A stretch of 64,000 nucleotides of DNA from Cycas panzhihuaensis (Eukaryota; Cycadophyta). A model generated the notes under the pieces. The model did no database searches. It had not been told where the DNA came from and saw nothing but the letters and a program-made list of their open reading frames with translations. Of the stretch, positions 45,946 to 57,979 are shown piece by piece. Every line of letters starts with the position of its first letter. Within the stretch, counting starts at the first letter, position 1. The position numbers were made by a program, and so were the translations under genes. The stretch is from contig CM041465.1 of the NCBI GenBank assembly GCA_023213395.1, positions 46,011,741 to 46,075,740 on the forward strand, written 5' to 3'.

Positions 45946-48112
45946 TTGGGAGGATCCTAGTGCCACATTCACTTACAAGGAGATTGCAAGCTATTTTCTC
46001 CTCTTCTTCACCATTCATGTGAAGTGAAGAGTTGAGATATTTTTTTTTTAAATTCATTTTAAATATCTTTTTAACAGATTTTTAGTACAAAATTGTATGT
46101 TCTTGTACTATTTTATTTCTGTAGATGAGAGAAAGAAGTGTGGCTGCCTAAAGCAGCCTATTTGCAGGTCTAAAGGAGCACAGGAATTGTTCATCTTATA
46201 ACAATTTTTAGCCTTATTTTTTAGTTCCAAATTTGGCATTTTTGGCCCATCTTTGGCCTATTTTTGTAGTAAAAGTAAGATTTATAGTTTGTAGAAAAAG
46301 AAATCAGTGATTTTCAATGATCAGAAGTAGATTTTGAAGTTCGAAATTAAATCGTACGAATGTTGTACAAAGTGTACAGAATTCCGTATAACGGTACAGT
46401 AAAAAAATCAAAGTGTTTAGAATCGGACGAAATTTCACCAGTAGGTGCGTTTTAACCTCCTAAGCACTTTTGTCTACTGGAGCGATGCAAGATTTCGAGG
46501 CTAAAGTGGTCAAATAGTCTACTTTAGGTAGCCACCCTCTAAGTTAAAAATTCTTAGATCTAAAAAAATCAGAGGAGTTTCTTTCTGCTATAATACATGT
46601 TTTTGCATCCCCTCGACTCGATCTATCATTTGGGATAGGTCTCGCATGAATTCGACGCTCTGTTGAAAAGTTATGAGCATTTTTGGGTTTCCTAGTATAT
46701 TTTGGTCGCGAGCTAAAATAGGGTTTTTTGCTTGTTTTTGATAAGATTTTTCAAAAATTTTTGTATATTTGTAGAGTGCAGGTGAAGGGCAACAAATCTG
46801 AAAAGTTTTAATTTTTTTAAATTTTTTTGAAATTTGTGCCATATAGTGGTACAACAGATGGTACAATCTGCCCAACAGCAAACTTGGCTTGCTAAAGATT
46901 TAATTTTTTAGCGTACATTATATTTTTGATTTTTTTTTCCTTCATTTCAAAAAAAAAAAAAAAATTGCATGTAAGAGGGGTTTTTTTTAGACATTTATAG
47001 CCTTTTTGGTTTTTGGAGGCCTATTTTGGCCATTTTGTAAAATGAACAAGGCATTTAAGTCCTTTGCATTAGCCAATCATCTAGATCGGAGCAATATTTG
47101 ATGATTTGGCTCATCATATATGTATGATTTTAATGATCGCATGCAATTAGAGGTTTCATTGAGTGCCATTTGGGCACATAGAGTGCTACTTGGGCACTAG
47201 GTGGACACGTCATCACTACACTTGGACACGGCAACAACACTTAAGTGGAGCATTTACATTCATTTACATTTAGTTTTCAGTTATTTTTACATGTCATTTG
47301 AGAACAAGACCACTTTCTTTAAAATCAACTCTTCTCGACGACTTTATAACGCCAATTCTTGAGTTGTGTGCATACTCACCTTAGTTAAAATAGACCAAGG
47401 TTGGCCAAAGTCCGAGCCCTAAGGGAGGTGAGAGTTTCATTCTGGGTCTGGTTATAACCAGTAGAGTGGTGGAGGGACAAGTTAGCCATATCTACAGCCT
47501 CCAATCAAGGATTATCCTGATAACCATCCGGGAAAACTGAAAATCCTTAATTAAGATAATTAATTTAGCTCAGCCAATATTCGTCATAGTTGTGGGACAT
47601 GTACGTACTTCTCTTCGGATAGTATATCGCTCCATGTTTACTTGGATTTCATGACCAAGGAATGGTGCGGGTATCGCAGGTGAAGACCATTAATTACGTA
47701 TACTTGAAGCCCCTTAGGTATCGACACCTCATCTACTTTGGACACAAGTTAGAGGTTTGGGTTTGTTACACATCCTACATCACTTTGGTTATCAGTTGTG
47801 TGCACTCGCATGCCGACTTCTATATAGGCCTTCTCACTTATCTTATGGGCTCGATCAAGATTTGTTTTTCTGGAGTATGGAGATGGCGACTAAGGTTGCA
47901 GTTTCCTTCTCACTTATCTTGATTAGATCACTTACACCACATACTTATTTGTGATCTCTTTGCTTCCACATCTTACATTGCTTTACATCATCATTATTTC
48001 CTACTGCGTCAGGTAGACCTGTCACTAGTGTAAGTGACTTCACCTTCTTCTACTTAGTGCATTTTTCATACACATTTGTATACATCACTCTTATTCATCT
48101 TTTCACACCACC
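45946..48112 (+). other. Element J: long leader
   Basis: About 2.2 kb lies between PBS and gag with no supported ORF. Homopolymer T and A runs are frequent around 46040-46990. A small inverted repeat, TGGTTATAACCA, lies near 47449-47460. Such a long leader is unusual for a copia element and could hold packaging signals or foreign sequence. Confidence 0.6.
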
Positions 48113-49060
48113 ATGTCGACCAACTTCAAGTAGAGTGTGAACTGTATGCTAAAGAGAAAGGAAAATTGGGATCTATGGTTCGCAGGAGTCAAGAACGCAG
48201 CCAAGTACGAGGGACTCTGGCTGGACCACTTGGAGTCAACCCCGATAGTACCTGCTACTGATACCACACCACAGAGCGATGGCTCACCTCCAGCTCCTCC
48301 TCCACCTAATAGGCCGCAACAATGACATTGGATCATTGAAGACCAGAAGATCAGAGCAGGGATCCTGCTAGTTACAAATTTCTCCTTGCACAACCTGATC
48401 GATGACACGCAAAGACGACATCGCTTTTCAAGGTCCTCGAAGTCCTCAAAAGAAACTTCGATACTCGATTAGACTTAGAGTTTGTTCATATGGTATTGAA
48501 GATGAACAAGATGCGAATACAGAAAGGGCGAGCACATGAAACCATCAATGCTCTTCGCCCCATTAAATAGGCCATTGACAGGGATTTTAAGACCCAATGC
48601 ATAACTTGGGCCTTCCTAATTCAGTCAAATCTACACGTTTATGATTATAAGAACCTGCTAGGAAATCTTCAGTCATTTGGCACATTGAAGACCCTCGACT
48701 TCGAAGCGTTAGCTAAGAAGTTTATTGAACATGACAAGACCATCGCTACTAGCTTCCTACTTTTAGATTCACCTCCTATTGCAACCTTCAAAGCTGACAT
48801 GCACAGGGAAGTATATTACACCAAACAACAAGGTCAATCTTCACACTGGGGAAGAAGAGGTCGCAGAAGAGGCAGGGGAAAGCAACAGGGACAACATCAG
48901 AGGCAACAACAAGGTCAACAACAAAATAACAGTCAAAAGAGCGTCAATCAGAGACGGTCAAACAACAACAGATTGCCACATTGACTACAACAGATTGCCT
49001 TGTCATCAACAACAGCAGCATCAAGCCCACAATGTTGATGAGAGTCATGATAAATCTCAT
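48113..49060 (+). pseudogene. Element J: gag
   Basis: The ATG at 48113 is followed six codons later by a stop (MSTNFK). Gag-like blocks continue: NWDLWFAGVKNAAKYEGLWL and LDFEALAKKFIEHDKTIATS. A basic Gln/Arg-rich tail (48830-48980) follows. The zinc knuckle is not recognisable. Confidence 0.65.
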
Positions 49061-49199
49061 TGAGGCACGTATTCAATAAAACAGGGAAGCATCCGCTTCA
49101 TCTGTTGTTTCTAGACTTAAGAGGTACATCGAGGCACATTGTGGCACAACCATTTGTCAGTTTGATTTGCCACTACCTCGACCTTTTGGACAGGCAAAT

Positions 49200-50517
49200 A
49201 CTGCATCAACATCATCATCAGATTGGGTTATGGACACATGAGCTACCCAACACATGACTTGTCACCGAGACTTCTTCCAAGATTTTGATTTAGAGGTCTC
49301 TGGAGTAGTACACATGGTCGATAAGTCGACACAACCTATTCAAGGCATGGGCTCCATATGCCTGAAGCTCCAAGGCCTGCCTAATTTTACTTTAAAAGAT
49401 GTCTTGTATATACCCCATCTCAAACAAAACCTTCTGTCGCTATCCACACTTGTCTCCCGTGGATTCGACCTAAGTGTCACAACTGACGATCAAGTTCTTA
49501 GTGTTATTCACTCGCCTTCATGTTCTGTGGTGATGATTGGGAAACTTGAATGTAAGCTATTTAGACTGACTGGAACCGCGTTGTCTTCTTCTGCATACTA
49601 AGTTGCTGCCTCCATCTGTGTCGAAGAAGAACTTGCATATAATGTCACCTTGACTCATTCCAAGTTGTCCCCAGAAGCATTCTGGCATGCTCGCATGGGG
49701 CACGCCAAACTTGATCGACTTAAGGAAATCTCTCATTCCACTCCAAGTCTGCCCAGATTTTCCTGTAAGCTGTTCAAATGTGAAGCTTGCATTATTGCCA
49801 AATCCCATTGATAGCCATTTCCCTAGAGTCAATGGAAAGCTAGTCAACCTCTTGAATTAGTACTCTTAGACATCTGTGGGCCTATGCCTATCCCTTCTCT
49901 TACAGGGAAGAGGTACTACATTACATTTATTGATGACTTCACTCGAAAGGTATGGGTGACCTTTTTCAAATCAAAAGGTGAAGCATTCATAACATTCAAG
50001 TCAGCTGAAGTGTCCCAGGATTGACAATGGTGGCGAATACACTTCAAATGAATTCGAAGACTTCTTGTGTCACCGGGGGATCAAGCATCAAACAACTATT
50101 GCAGGTACCCCTCAGCAGAATGGTGTTGCTGAAAGGGCTAACAGAACCATAATGAATATGGCATGAGCTATGCTTGTCTTCAAGAATGTACCTACATATC
50201 TTTCGGTCGAAGCTATTTATACTGCAGTCTATTGCATGAACAACATAAGTCCATCGAAGCTCGGCCCGTCTCCAAATGAACGATGGACTGGACGGACCCC
50301 CACCGTCCATCACTTCAAAATTTTTGGCTCTACTTGTTATGCTCACATTCTTGATGAGCACAGAAATAAGATCCAACTGCGAGTTTTAAAGGGCATCTTT
50401 GTTGGGTACCCCATGAACAAGAAAGGGTACAAGGTCTTCATTCCAACATTAAAGAAGATCATTAAACACTATGGATGTGGTGTTTGTGGAGACAGAGGAT
50501 CAACTACTTCAGCTTGA
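49200..50517 (+). pseudogene. Element J: protease and integrase
   Basis: Protease is seen as HMTCHRDFFQDFD, then LKDVLYIPHLKQNLLSLSTL (49254-49601). Its DSG-type active site region reads with a stop (WVMDT). GAG-pre-integrase follows (FWHARMGHAKLDRLK, about 49680), then integrase with LLDICGPMPI and YYITFIDDFTRKVWV, broken near 50020. The integrase C-terminus is at 50170-50517 (NERWTGRTPTVHHFKIFGST, GIFVGYPMNKKGYKV). Confidence 0.8.
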
Positions 50518-50867
50518 TTCTAAAGCCACCATCTCATAGATACAATGTTGATCAGGAATATGATGTATAGATTCCAACATTTGGGGGCAGAGACACTGAA
50601 GAAATACTCAAAATTTTGGAATCTAACAATAGAGCCCCGGAGGACACTATCCTTGACTCAGATCCTGTGCCAATGTGCACTAATCCAACGCCATCTTGGG
50701 AGAATAGCTAGGAATCACCATGCCAAGCATCAAAATGAAAAGGAGCTACAGAAGAACCACCTTCACCACCTTCAGTTGCAGGGCTGTCTTCTGTAGCAAT
50801 GTCATCGACCTCTGGACCATACATCTCCCATGATTCTTTTCAGGATCAAAATGAAGACTAGGATGTT

Positions 50868-51677
50868 GTGGAAATGAGAACGCCATTCCCAACCAAAGGC
50901 TTTCGAGAAGCCTTCCAGTTGCACAAAGACTTGAGATCTGATGAGGTAGGCAAAACTGGCACTCGAAGCGGTGCCTATAGGGCAAGGGAGCAAACATCAC
51001 TTCCCATAGAGTTTGAACCAGCTGAACTGCACCTTGCTTCAAATGACGAGCCTCTATCATACCAAGAAGCTGTGAAACACACAGTTTGGAGAAATGCCAT
51101 GAATGAGGAATACCAATGCTTGATCAAGAACGGCACATGGGAGCTCGTTGATCTGCCTTTGGGAAGGAAGGTAGTCAGAAACAAATGGGTGTTCAAAAAT
51201 AAATACAGATTAGACGACACCCTTGAAAAACATAAGGCAAGGTTGGTCGCGAAAGGATTCACCCAAAGGGAAGGCATCGACTACCCAGAGGTCTTTGCAC
51301 CAACTACCAAATGGCCCACAATCAGAGCACTTGTGGCCTTGGCTGCTCAACAGGGTTGGAAAATCCACCAACTCGATGTGAAAACTGCTTTTATCAACGG
51401 AGATTTGGAAGAAGAAATCTACATGACACAACTTGAAGGCTTTGAGATAGTAGGACAGGAGCAGAAAGTGTGCAGATTGAAAAAATCGCTATATGGCCTA
51501 AAACAAGCCCCTCGTGCTTGGTACACCAAGTTGTCCAACAAAATGAGGTCACTTGGTTATGAGGTATGTGACTATCGAGATGTTGATGCAACTTTGTTCA
51601 TTACGAGAGAAAAAGGCAAAGTTACATATCTCCTGATCTTTGTGGACAACATGCTAATAACCAGGAACAGTGAGTAG
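50868..51677 (+). pseudogene. Element J: reverse transcriptase with altered active site
   Basis: This 269-codon open stretch carries almost the whole copia RT: RNKWVFKNKYRLDDTLEKHK, LVAKGFTQREGIDYPEVFAP, IHQLDVKTAFINGDLEEEIY and LKKSLYGLKQAPRAWYTKLS. The metal-binding box reads FVDNM near 51650 in place of the usual YVDDM, replacing one catalytic Asp by Asn. The enzyme would be expected to be inactive. Confidence 0.88.
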
Positions 51678-52590
51678 GATATCAACAAATTAAAGATAGA
51701 CTTGTCAAAATCCTTCGAACTGTCTGCCCTCAGACTAATGAGATATTACTTGGGAATTGAGGTAACTCAATGCAATGGAAAATTCTTTCTCTCCCAAGAA
51801 AAATGTATCAATGTTCTTCTAATCAAGTTCCAATTAGAAGATTCTAGAACAGTGTCTACTCCAATGGAGCCTAATGTCAAAGTTTCCAATGAGGACACTC
51901 GAGAGGCAGACGCAACACTCTATCGGCAACTTGTAGGTAGCCTCATTTATGTTACCAACACAAGGCCAGATATTGCCCATGCCGTTGGCATTCTTGCTCA
52001 TCACATGACAACTCCAAAGTAGAACCATTGGCAAGCAGCAATACGAGTGTTAAAGTACCTGAAGATGACCAACAAACTTGGTTTGTTGTATGAGCACAAC
52101 AATGATTTCAGACTTATAGCATACACAGACTCAGATTTTGCCGGTGACAAAAATACAGGAAGATCAACGTCCGGGTACACCGCATTTCTTGGAACAGCTC
52201 CAATTTCATGGCGGTCAAGGTGGTAAAAAATCACTGCAGATTCTACTGCTAAAGTCGAATACATAGCTGCTTCTGAGACTAGCAAGGAGGTGATATGGCT
52301 TCGCAAATTATTACATACTTTGGATATCACCCAGATAGGTCCAACGAGCTTACATGTGGGCAATCAATCAACAATCCACATGGCCAAGAATCCTATTTTT
52401 CATGATCGTACAAAGCACATTAGTACAAAAGTCCATAGGATCCGAGAATTGGTCCATGACGACACAATATAATTGGAACACTGCCCCACAACAGATCAAG
52501 TGGCTGATATCTTCACCAAACTGCTGCAAAGGGTGAAGTTTGAACAGTTCCGACAGCAGCTCGGCCTCAGGGCCTCCATCTCCAACTGAT
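51678..52590 (+). pseudogene. Element J: RNase H
   Basis: 51702-52022 has LRLMRYYLGIEVTQ and LYRQLVGSLIYVTNTRPDIA. After a stop it continues with AYTDSDFAGDKNTGRSTSGY, then EYIAASETSKEVIWLRKLL and HDRTKHISTKVHRIREL, and ends near 52590 with VADIFTKLLQ. A TAA splits it near 52470. Confidence 0.8.
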
Positions 52591-53416
52591 TGAAGGAGAT
52601 GGCACACAGGACCAACATACTCTATCCCATTTGTGAAAACCCCTTGTGGGTCCAGAAGGACTAGAGTAAGTCTCTGCTCTCTTCCATTCGTGAAAACCCC
52701 TCATGGGCGTGAAAGGAGTTGGGTTGTACTTGTTTTGAAAAGCAGAACTTGTGAAAACTCGAAAGGGCATGGGGGATGACGAAACGGTATATGGAGACTC
52801 AACAGATTGAAGCTGCATAACCAACTTGTATTGCTTGGCTATTTGGCTACGCTCAGAGAGCCGCCTTAGCCATTTCATAAAATAGGAAGTCAAGTCTGTG
52901 AGTTTTTATTCTCCTGAGGGTTTTTCCACAAAAGTGTCTTGCAGGTTGTAGAATTTTTTTTTCTCACTGTAATGATGAGGCTAAAATGAAGACCTCATAA
53001 ATTAGAATAGGATAAAGGAAAATGACCTTCTGCCATTAAGGGGGGGATTGTGCCGATGTTAATGTCACATGGTCATTTCATAAAGTTAGAATTAGATAAA
53101 GTCACTTTTATGTTTGTAACTTTAGGATAAGGTGACTATGCTTAAGTCACTTAAGTGAAATGACATAAAGTTCATTTCATTGTAATTTCATGTAATCTCA
53201 TCTAAATGTCATTGGGAGGGAAAAATCAAATTCCAAACCCTAATGAGCATTCTCATTAGATAAGTTGAAATTATATGGAGAGTGATCATATTCTACACTT
53301 CTCCTCTTTGAGCTCAAGCTATTAGCATTTCTCTTGTTGAGTACATTGTGCTTGTCTCCACTATTTGCCATTGTGTAGTGTTAGTGCACTAGATCCCTAG
53401 ATCCATTCCCTCAACA

Positions 53417-55217
53417 CTCTTATATTAGTGGACTGTATGTCTAGGGCTTCAACATACTTTCAAGGTATAGTGTTTTGTTGAGCAACCAACCCTTTGAAAG
53501 ATCTTGTTGCTATTGACAATGCCCTTGTAAACACTATTCATATGTTGGAGTAGAACCTAGGGGGCAATTTGGCAGCTCAGATGAGATGAGTTATCCATGA
53601 GGTTTATGAAAATTGTATATTTATGGTATTAGAATTGATTAATAGATTCAACCCTTTGAAAGCCCTTTTGTTAAAACATGGATTCAAAGATTGTCTTTGA
53701 ATCATAATAAAAATATGAATGTGAAATATGTATGATACAAGTATAAGGCATGAATGATAAAACGATAAATGAAACAAATGAAAGATAAAGCATGTAGTAT
53801 ACAAAAGACAATAACGATGTGGGAAAATGATCACCTTCCAAATTATTGCATTAGGCATGGATACATACTTATAATACATTTGACCTCATACTTGTCCAAT
53901 CAAGTGAAAGGACCCTTATGTCCACCAATGGGACAATTACATGAATAGGTGTGCACCCAAGCACACATTTCAACATCACAATGAAATTTACCTATGAGAG
54001 TTAAGAGGAACACTTAACAAAATACATAACTCGATATTAAACATTATATTTTAACACCTCCCCATAATGTTTAATGTCACATTTGTACATTATGTAGAAA
54101 TCTGTTGAAACAAATGAAGATTGGCTCCATATGGTACTAGCTGTATCTACAAGCTACAAATGAAATCTGTTGAAGTCCATATGAAGAAAAGTCCATCTAC
54201 CAGAATGCATGGGTAACCAACCGATGCAATTGTCAGTTGAATAGGAACCTCCTTTGGATACATGGTTCAATTAACATCAGTCAACTTTATTTTGGGACCA
54301 AGTTTTCTAGGCAAATGAGTTGAGTACCAAAGCAACTTGATTCTTGTTTGAGGCAACATATTTGTGGTTCTTTAATTTTCATTTGAGGCAACCGATTTGT
54401 AGTTCCTTCGAGAGTAGGATACACCTTGAAGCCTGTGAGGTTCTTCAAGGATAAAGATGAATATCACTTGGAGTTTAAGATTTTCAAGTTTACTAAACAT
54501 CAAATATGCTTCTATGAAGCATTTTTTGCTAAATGACAATGATACAACTGCCAACAAGCAAATGCTAGATGCAATTTTGCATGAAAAAACTCTCATAAGC
54601 AAAAAAAAGGGGGTTCTTAAGAGCCTTTAAATTGCCATAAATAAATAATTATTGTTTAAATTTAAACTAAATATACTTATTCTTACTTCTAAATGCTGAA
54701 ATAATATTACCATGCTGTTAGGAATGCTGAATAACTGCGAGATATGTGAAAACAAATATAATAGCTATCATGAAATGCACTTTTTATAAAGTCTTAAGCA
54801 TTTTCATGAACTTTATTGATTAAAATAGCAGGGCTTTAGATTCTTAACTATGCCTTGCGACCATCCATTTCGATCGTCTCGAAACAACGAATCCAACACA
54901 ACTGACGACACTGAATTCTAACATTCCCGTGAGAAGTTATACCCAAAAGAGTGCTAGTGACCCATGGAAAAAGTGCATGCCCCTTTAAAATGTAGATTCA
55001 AATATGAAAAATTGATCAAATATCACTTAATATTTTTGAAAAATCAAAAACTTTTAAAATGGGTTTATTAAATTTTGAAATTTGTCCCTTTGAGGTTTAG
55101 CCCCCGATCATGTGGATTCACCATATGACCTTTAGCCCTCATATCTCAAAATCTATAGAAAACAATTAAATTCAAAAATCCATATGCAAAGAAGTTTAAC
55201 TACAAGCAGGGGGAAGT
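53417..55217. other. Mostly unrecognised; possible minus-strand LTR
   Basis: No gene is supported. At about 54053-54060 the sequence TTTTAACACCTCCCC reads on the minus strand as a purine tract followed by an LTR-like TGTTAAAATATAATG, so an old minus-strand LTR may occupy about 53640-54055. Its far end and partner were not found. Confidence 0.35.
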
Positions 55218-55469
55218 TGTCAGATTAATGTTCATATTGGATAGGTTAATCCTTAATGGGATGATAATAAATGTTAGTCAATTACGTATCTTGTTGGGAT
55301 CGTAATTGAACCAAAGTGTATGTTAATGTGTACTATATGCCATGGAGGTGGTTAAAGCGAGGTCATTTTGAATGAATGAAATTCCTTTTAAAGGTAAACT
55401 AATTCTACTTGGTATCACTCGTGTCTTTCTGATGATTGGGTTTCCATTGTTGAGCATTGATAATAGTTC
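55218..55469 (+). mobile_element. LTR L, left part (split by K)
   Basis: A purine tract (AGCAGGGGGAAG) precedes TGTCAGATTAATG at 55218. The LTR continues past the K insertion at 62693 and ends in CTCACA at 62716. A primer site TGGTATCAGAGC follows at 62719-62730. The total is about 276 bp. Confidence 0.5.
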
Positions 55470-56552
55470 TGTTAAACCTTATGTTGACATGTTAAGATAA
55501 TGTACTTTTATTTTAATGTAATATGTGTACTTTTTACTTTAGGGGTGACTTATCACTTAAGTGATAAAGTGCACACCCACATTCTTTCTAGTGACACAAC
55601 GTTGTCACTAAAGGGTCAAATGAACCCTTATGCATTTTTGCTCACATGAGAGCCCAAAAGGACATATGTCCTACATGCAAGGCATGTATCTTGGATGTTT
55701 GACACTTGTCAAACATCCAAGGCCTTAGGTCTCTCATCTCACTCTATATAATGAGACCTCTTCTCATTGTCTCATAAGAGAGTTGGAGTCAGATTGTTAT
55801 CTTTGTCAGTTTGCTAATCAAACTGTTCATTCTTTGGAGGTTGGACCAATTCCAACTCCACATATTGGGTATCATTTTCTCTTGCTCCTTCATTCATGTT
55901 TTGTCTCTTTGCTTTCTCTTTATCTTGAGATTATTATACTTGTTTGTATTTCTGCAACTAGAACTAGAGTGATCCTAGTTTTTAGATCTTGGGATTGTTG
56001 AGGCCATCTAGTCTCTTTTCACATTTGGTATCAGAGCAAGAGGAGACTAGCTCCCTCTGTTCTGGTTTGCAGCTGCTCAAGGAGATTTGAAGAAAGCTAC
56101 AAACATTTGGTGACGACCTTCGCACTCCGAAGGCGATCCAAGGTTTGTTTGAATATTTTTTTTTGCAGGTTCAAGCTTTTGGAGCTACATTTGCAGGCTG
56201 AAGCAAGTACATTTCAAATCTGAATTTTTTTTTTAGACTTTTATCAAGAGTGCAGCATGCAGGTTCAAGGCTTTGCTGGAGTAGTTTAAAAGGAGGAGCT
56301 TTCCATACTCAAATCTGAAATTATTTTTTAGATTTTTTACAAGGTTTTTGATCTAAGTACTCACATTTTTCATGGTGGACAGCAATTTTCTGAGCTGTTT
56401 CTTCTTATAGTTCAGGTGCTGGCATATTATGCAGCTCACTGAAACTCTTTAATGAAGTTTGTTTCAAGTTATTAATCCTCTTGCAGGCTGTGGATCAATT
56501 TCTGGGCATTTTCAGCCTTGAAATCCCACTCAAAAAGCATAAAAAATTGCTG

Positions 56553-56922
56553 GTTTTCATACTTAAAGAGCTGTTTTCATACTTTATGACAGTTGTTTTT
56601 CATACTTAAAGAGTTGTTTTCATACTTAAACAACTGTGTTTTCATACTTAAAGAGCTGTTTTCATACTTTATGACAGCTGTTTTTCATACTTAAAAGCTG
56701 TTTTCATACTTTATGAGAGCTATTTTTCATACTTAAAGAGTTGTTTTCATACTTTATGACAGCTGTTTTCATACTTAAAGAGCTATTTTCATACTTTATG
56801 ACAGCTGTTTTTCATATTTAAAGAGTTGTTTTCATACTTAAATAGCTGTATTTTCATACTTAAAGAGTTGTTTTCATACTTTATGACAGTTGTTTTTCAT
56901 ACTTAAAGTCTTTGTTTTCAAG
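56553..56922 (+). repeat. Leader tandem repeat of element K, ~17 copies of 21-23 bp
   Basis: The unit TTTTCATACTT is followed alternately by AAAGAGCTG or TATGACAGCTG, giving a roughly 44-bp two-unit period over part of the array. It lies between the PBS and gag and is absent from the sister element G. Confidence 0.92.
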
Positions 56923-57979
56923 CTACATCTGAGCTTGAATCTGAGCTCTTCTATGGCATTTTCAAGGTTTTTGAACAAGTGTTAATTGACTTTAAGAGAA
57001 GTGATTTCAAGTGTTTTGCATATCAAAAAAGTGATATTTATCACTAATTTTTAAAACACTTTTAAGGCACCTTGCATGGTGACCTAATGCCCTTAGTCTC
57101 AAAGAGGGCTCAAATACACTTTGTACTTAATAAAAATCACTTTTTCTTTTTGATCGTTGGGACTAATTTAAAGTCCCAACACTTGGTGCTTGATGTCCAT
57201 TTTCATGCAAGTGGTTCTCTTACCTTCATTTTTCAAAGATTAAAAGGAACCCACTTGTATCTTCATCACAAGTTTTGCATTACTTCTTTCAAGATTCTTA
57301 AGCTCTTTTTTTCAAAAAGTACTTGGCAAAACTTATTGTAATCAAGCATTTGGTTTCTTACTTGGATCAACATAGCACTACATTTTCATTAAAGTGCTCA
57401 TTGTAAAAACACTACAAGTGTTCATATTCATGTACATACATTGCTTCCTCTTGAAGCCACTTTTATTGTAAAGCTTAATCAAAGCATTTTCATAAGTACA
57501 TTTTTCAAGCAAAAAGAAACCTAAGTTCACTTTAAAATCTGCTAAAAAGTGACTTAAAATCTGTTGGAGAGGCTCGAAAAAGGTTCAAACCTTGCCTCTA
57601 AATTAACCTTAAGCTTGGTGCATTCCCTAGGGGACCAACCGACCGCAGTCGGCGTGCGACAATTAAGGTTGCTTGAGGGAAATGAGGTTCGAAAAGGGTG
57701 TTATTGGGTCTGTGTATCCCAGGGAAAGCATGGTACGTTCATGCAGATCAACCCTACCTGCCTTGTCCTATATTTAACTTGGCCAACAATTGGATCTCCT
57801 CTATAAGATCAAGTTGGACCAACTCCATAGCCTAGTTCTCCACCCCTTATCATTCCATTCAGTTGTTGGATCTTCTAGTAAGATCAGGACTGTTGGTTTC
57901 GTTAGAAGGTGGAACTTAAGCGACGAAAGCTTTGAGTTTCCAAGTTATTTGCTAGCTTCAAGCTTTTATAAACTGAAAC

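Larger units (their letters stand above)
45563..53416 (+). mobile_element. Element J: complete Ty1/copia element
   Basis: The LTRs are 368 bp each (45563-45930 and 53049-53416), TGTGACGATG or TGTGCCGATG to TCCCTCAACA. CTCTT is duplicated at 45558-45562 and 53417-53421. The PBS TGGTATCAGAGCC is at 45933-45945 and the polypurine tract AAGGGGGGA is at 53039-53047. The LTRs differ at only about ten positions by eye. Coding order is gag, protease, integrase, RT, RNase H, as in copia. All parts carry stops or frameshifts. Confidence 0.94.

Noticed and set aside
53604-53879. Minus-strand ORF rich in aromatic residues
   Set aside because: AT-rich composition explains it, and there is no family similarity.
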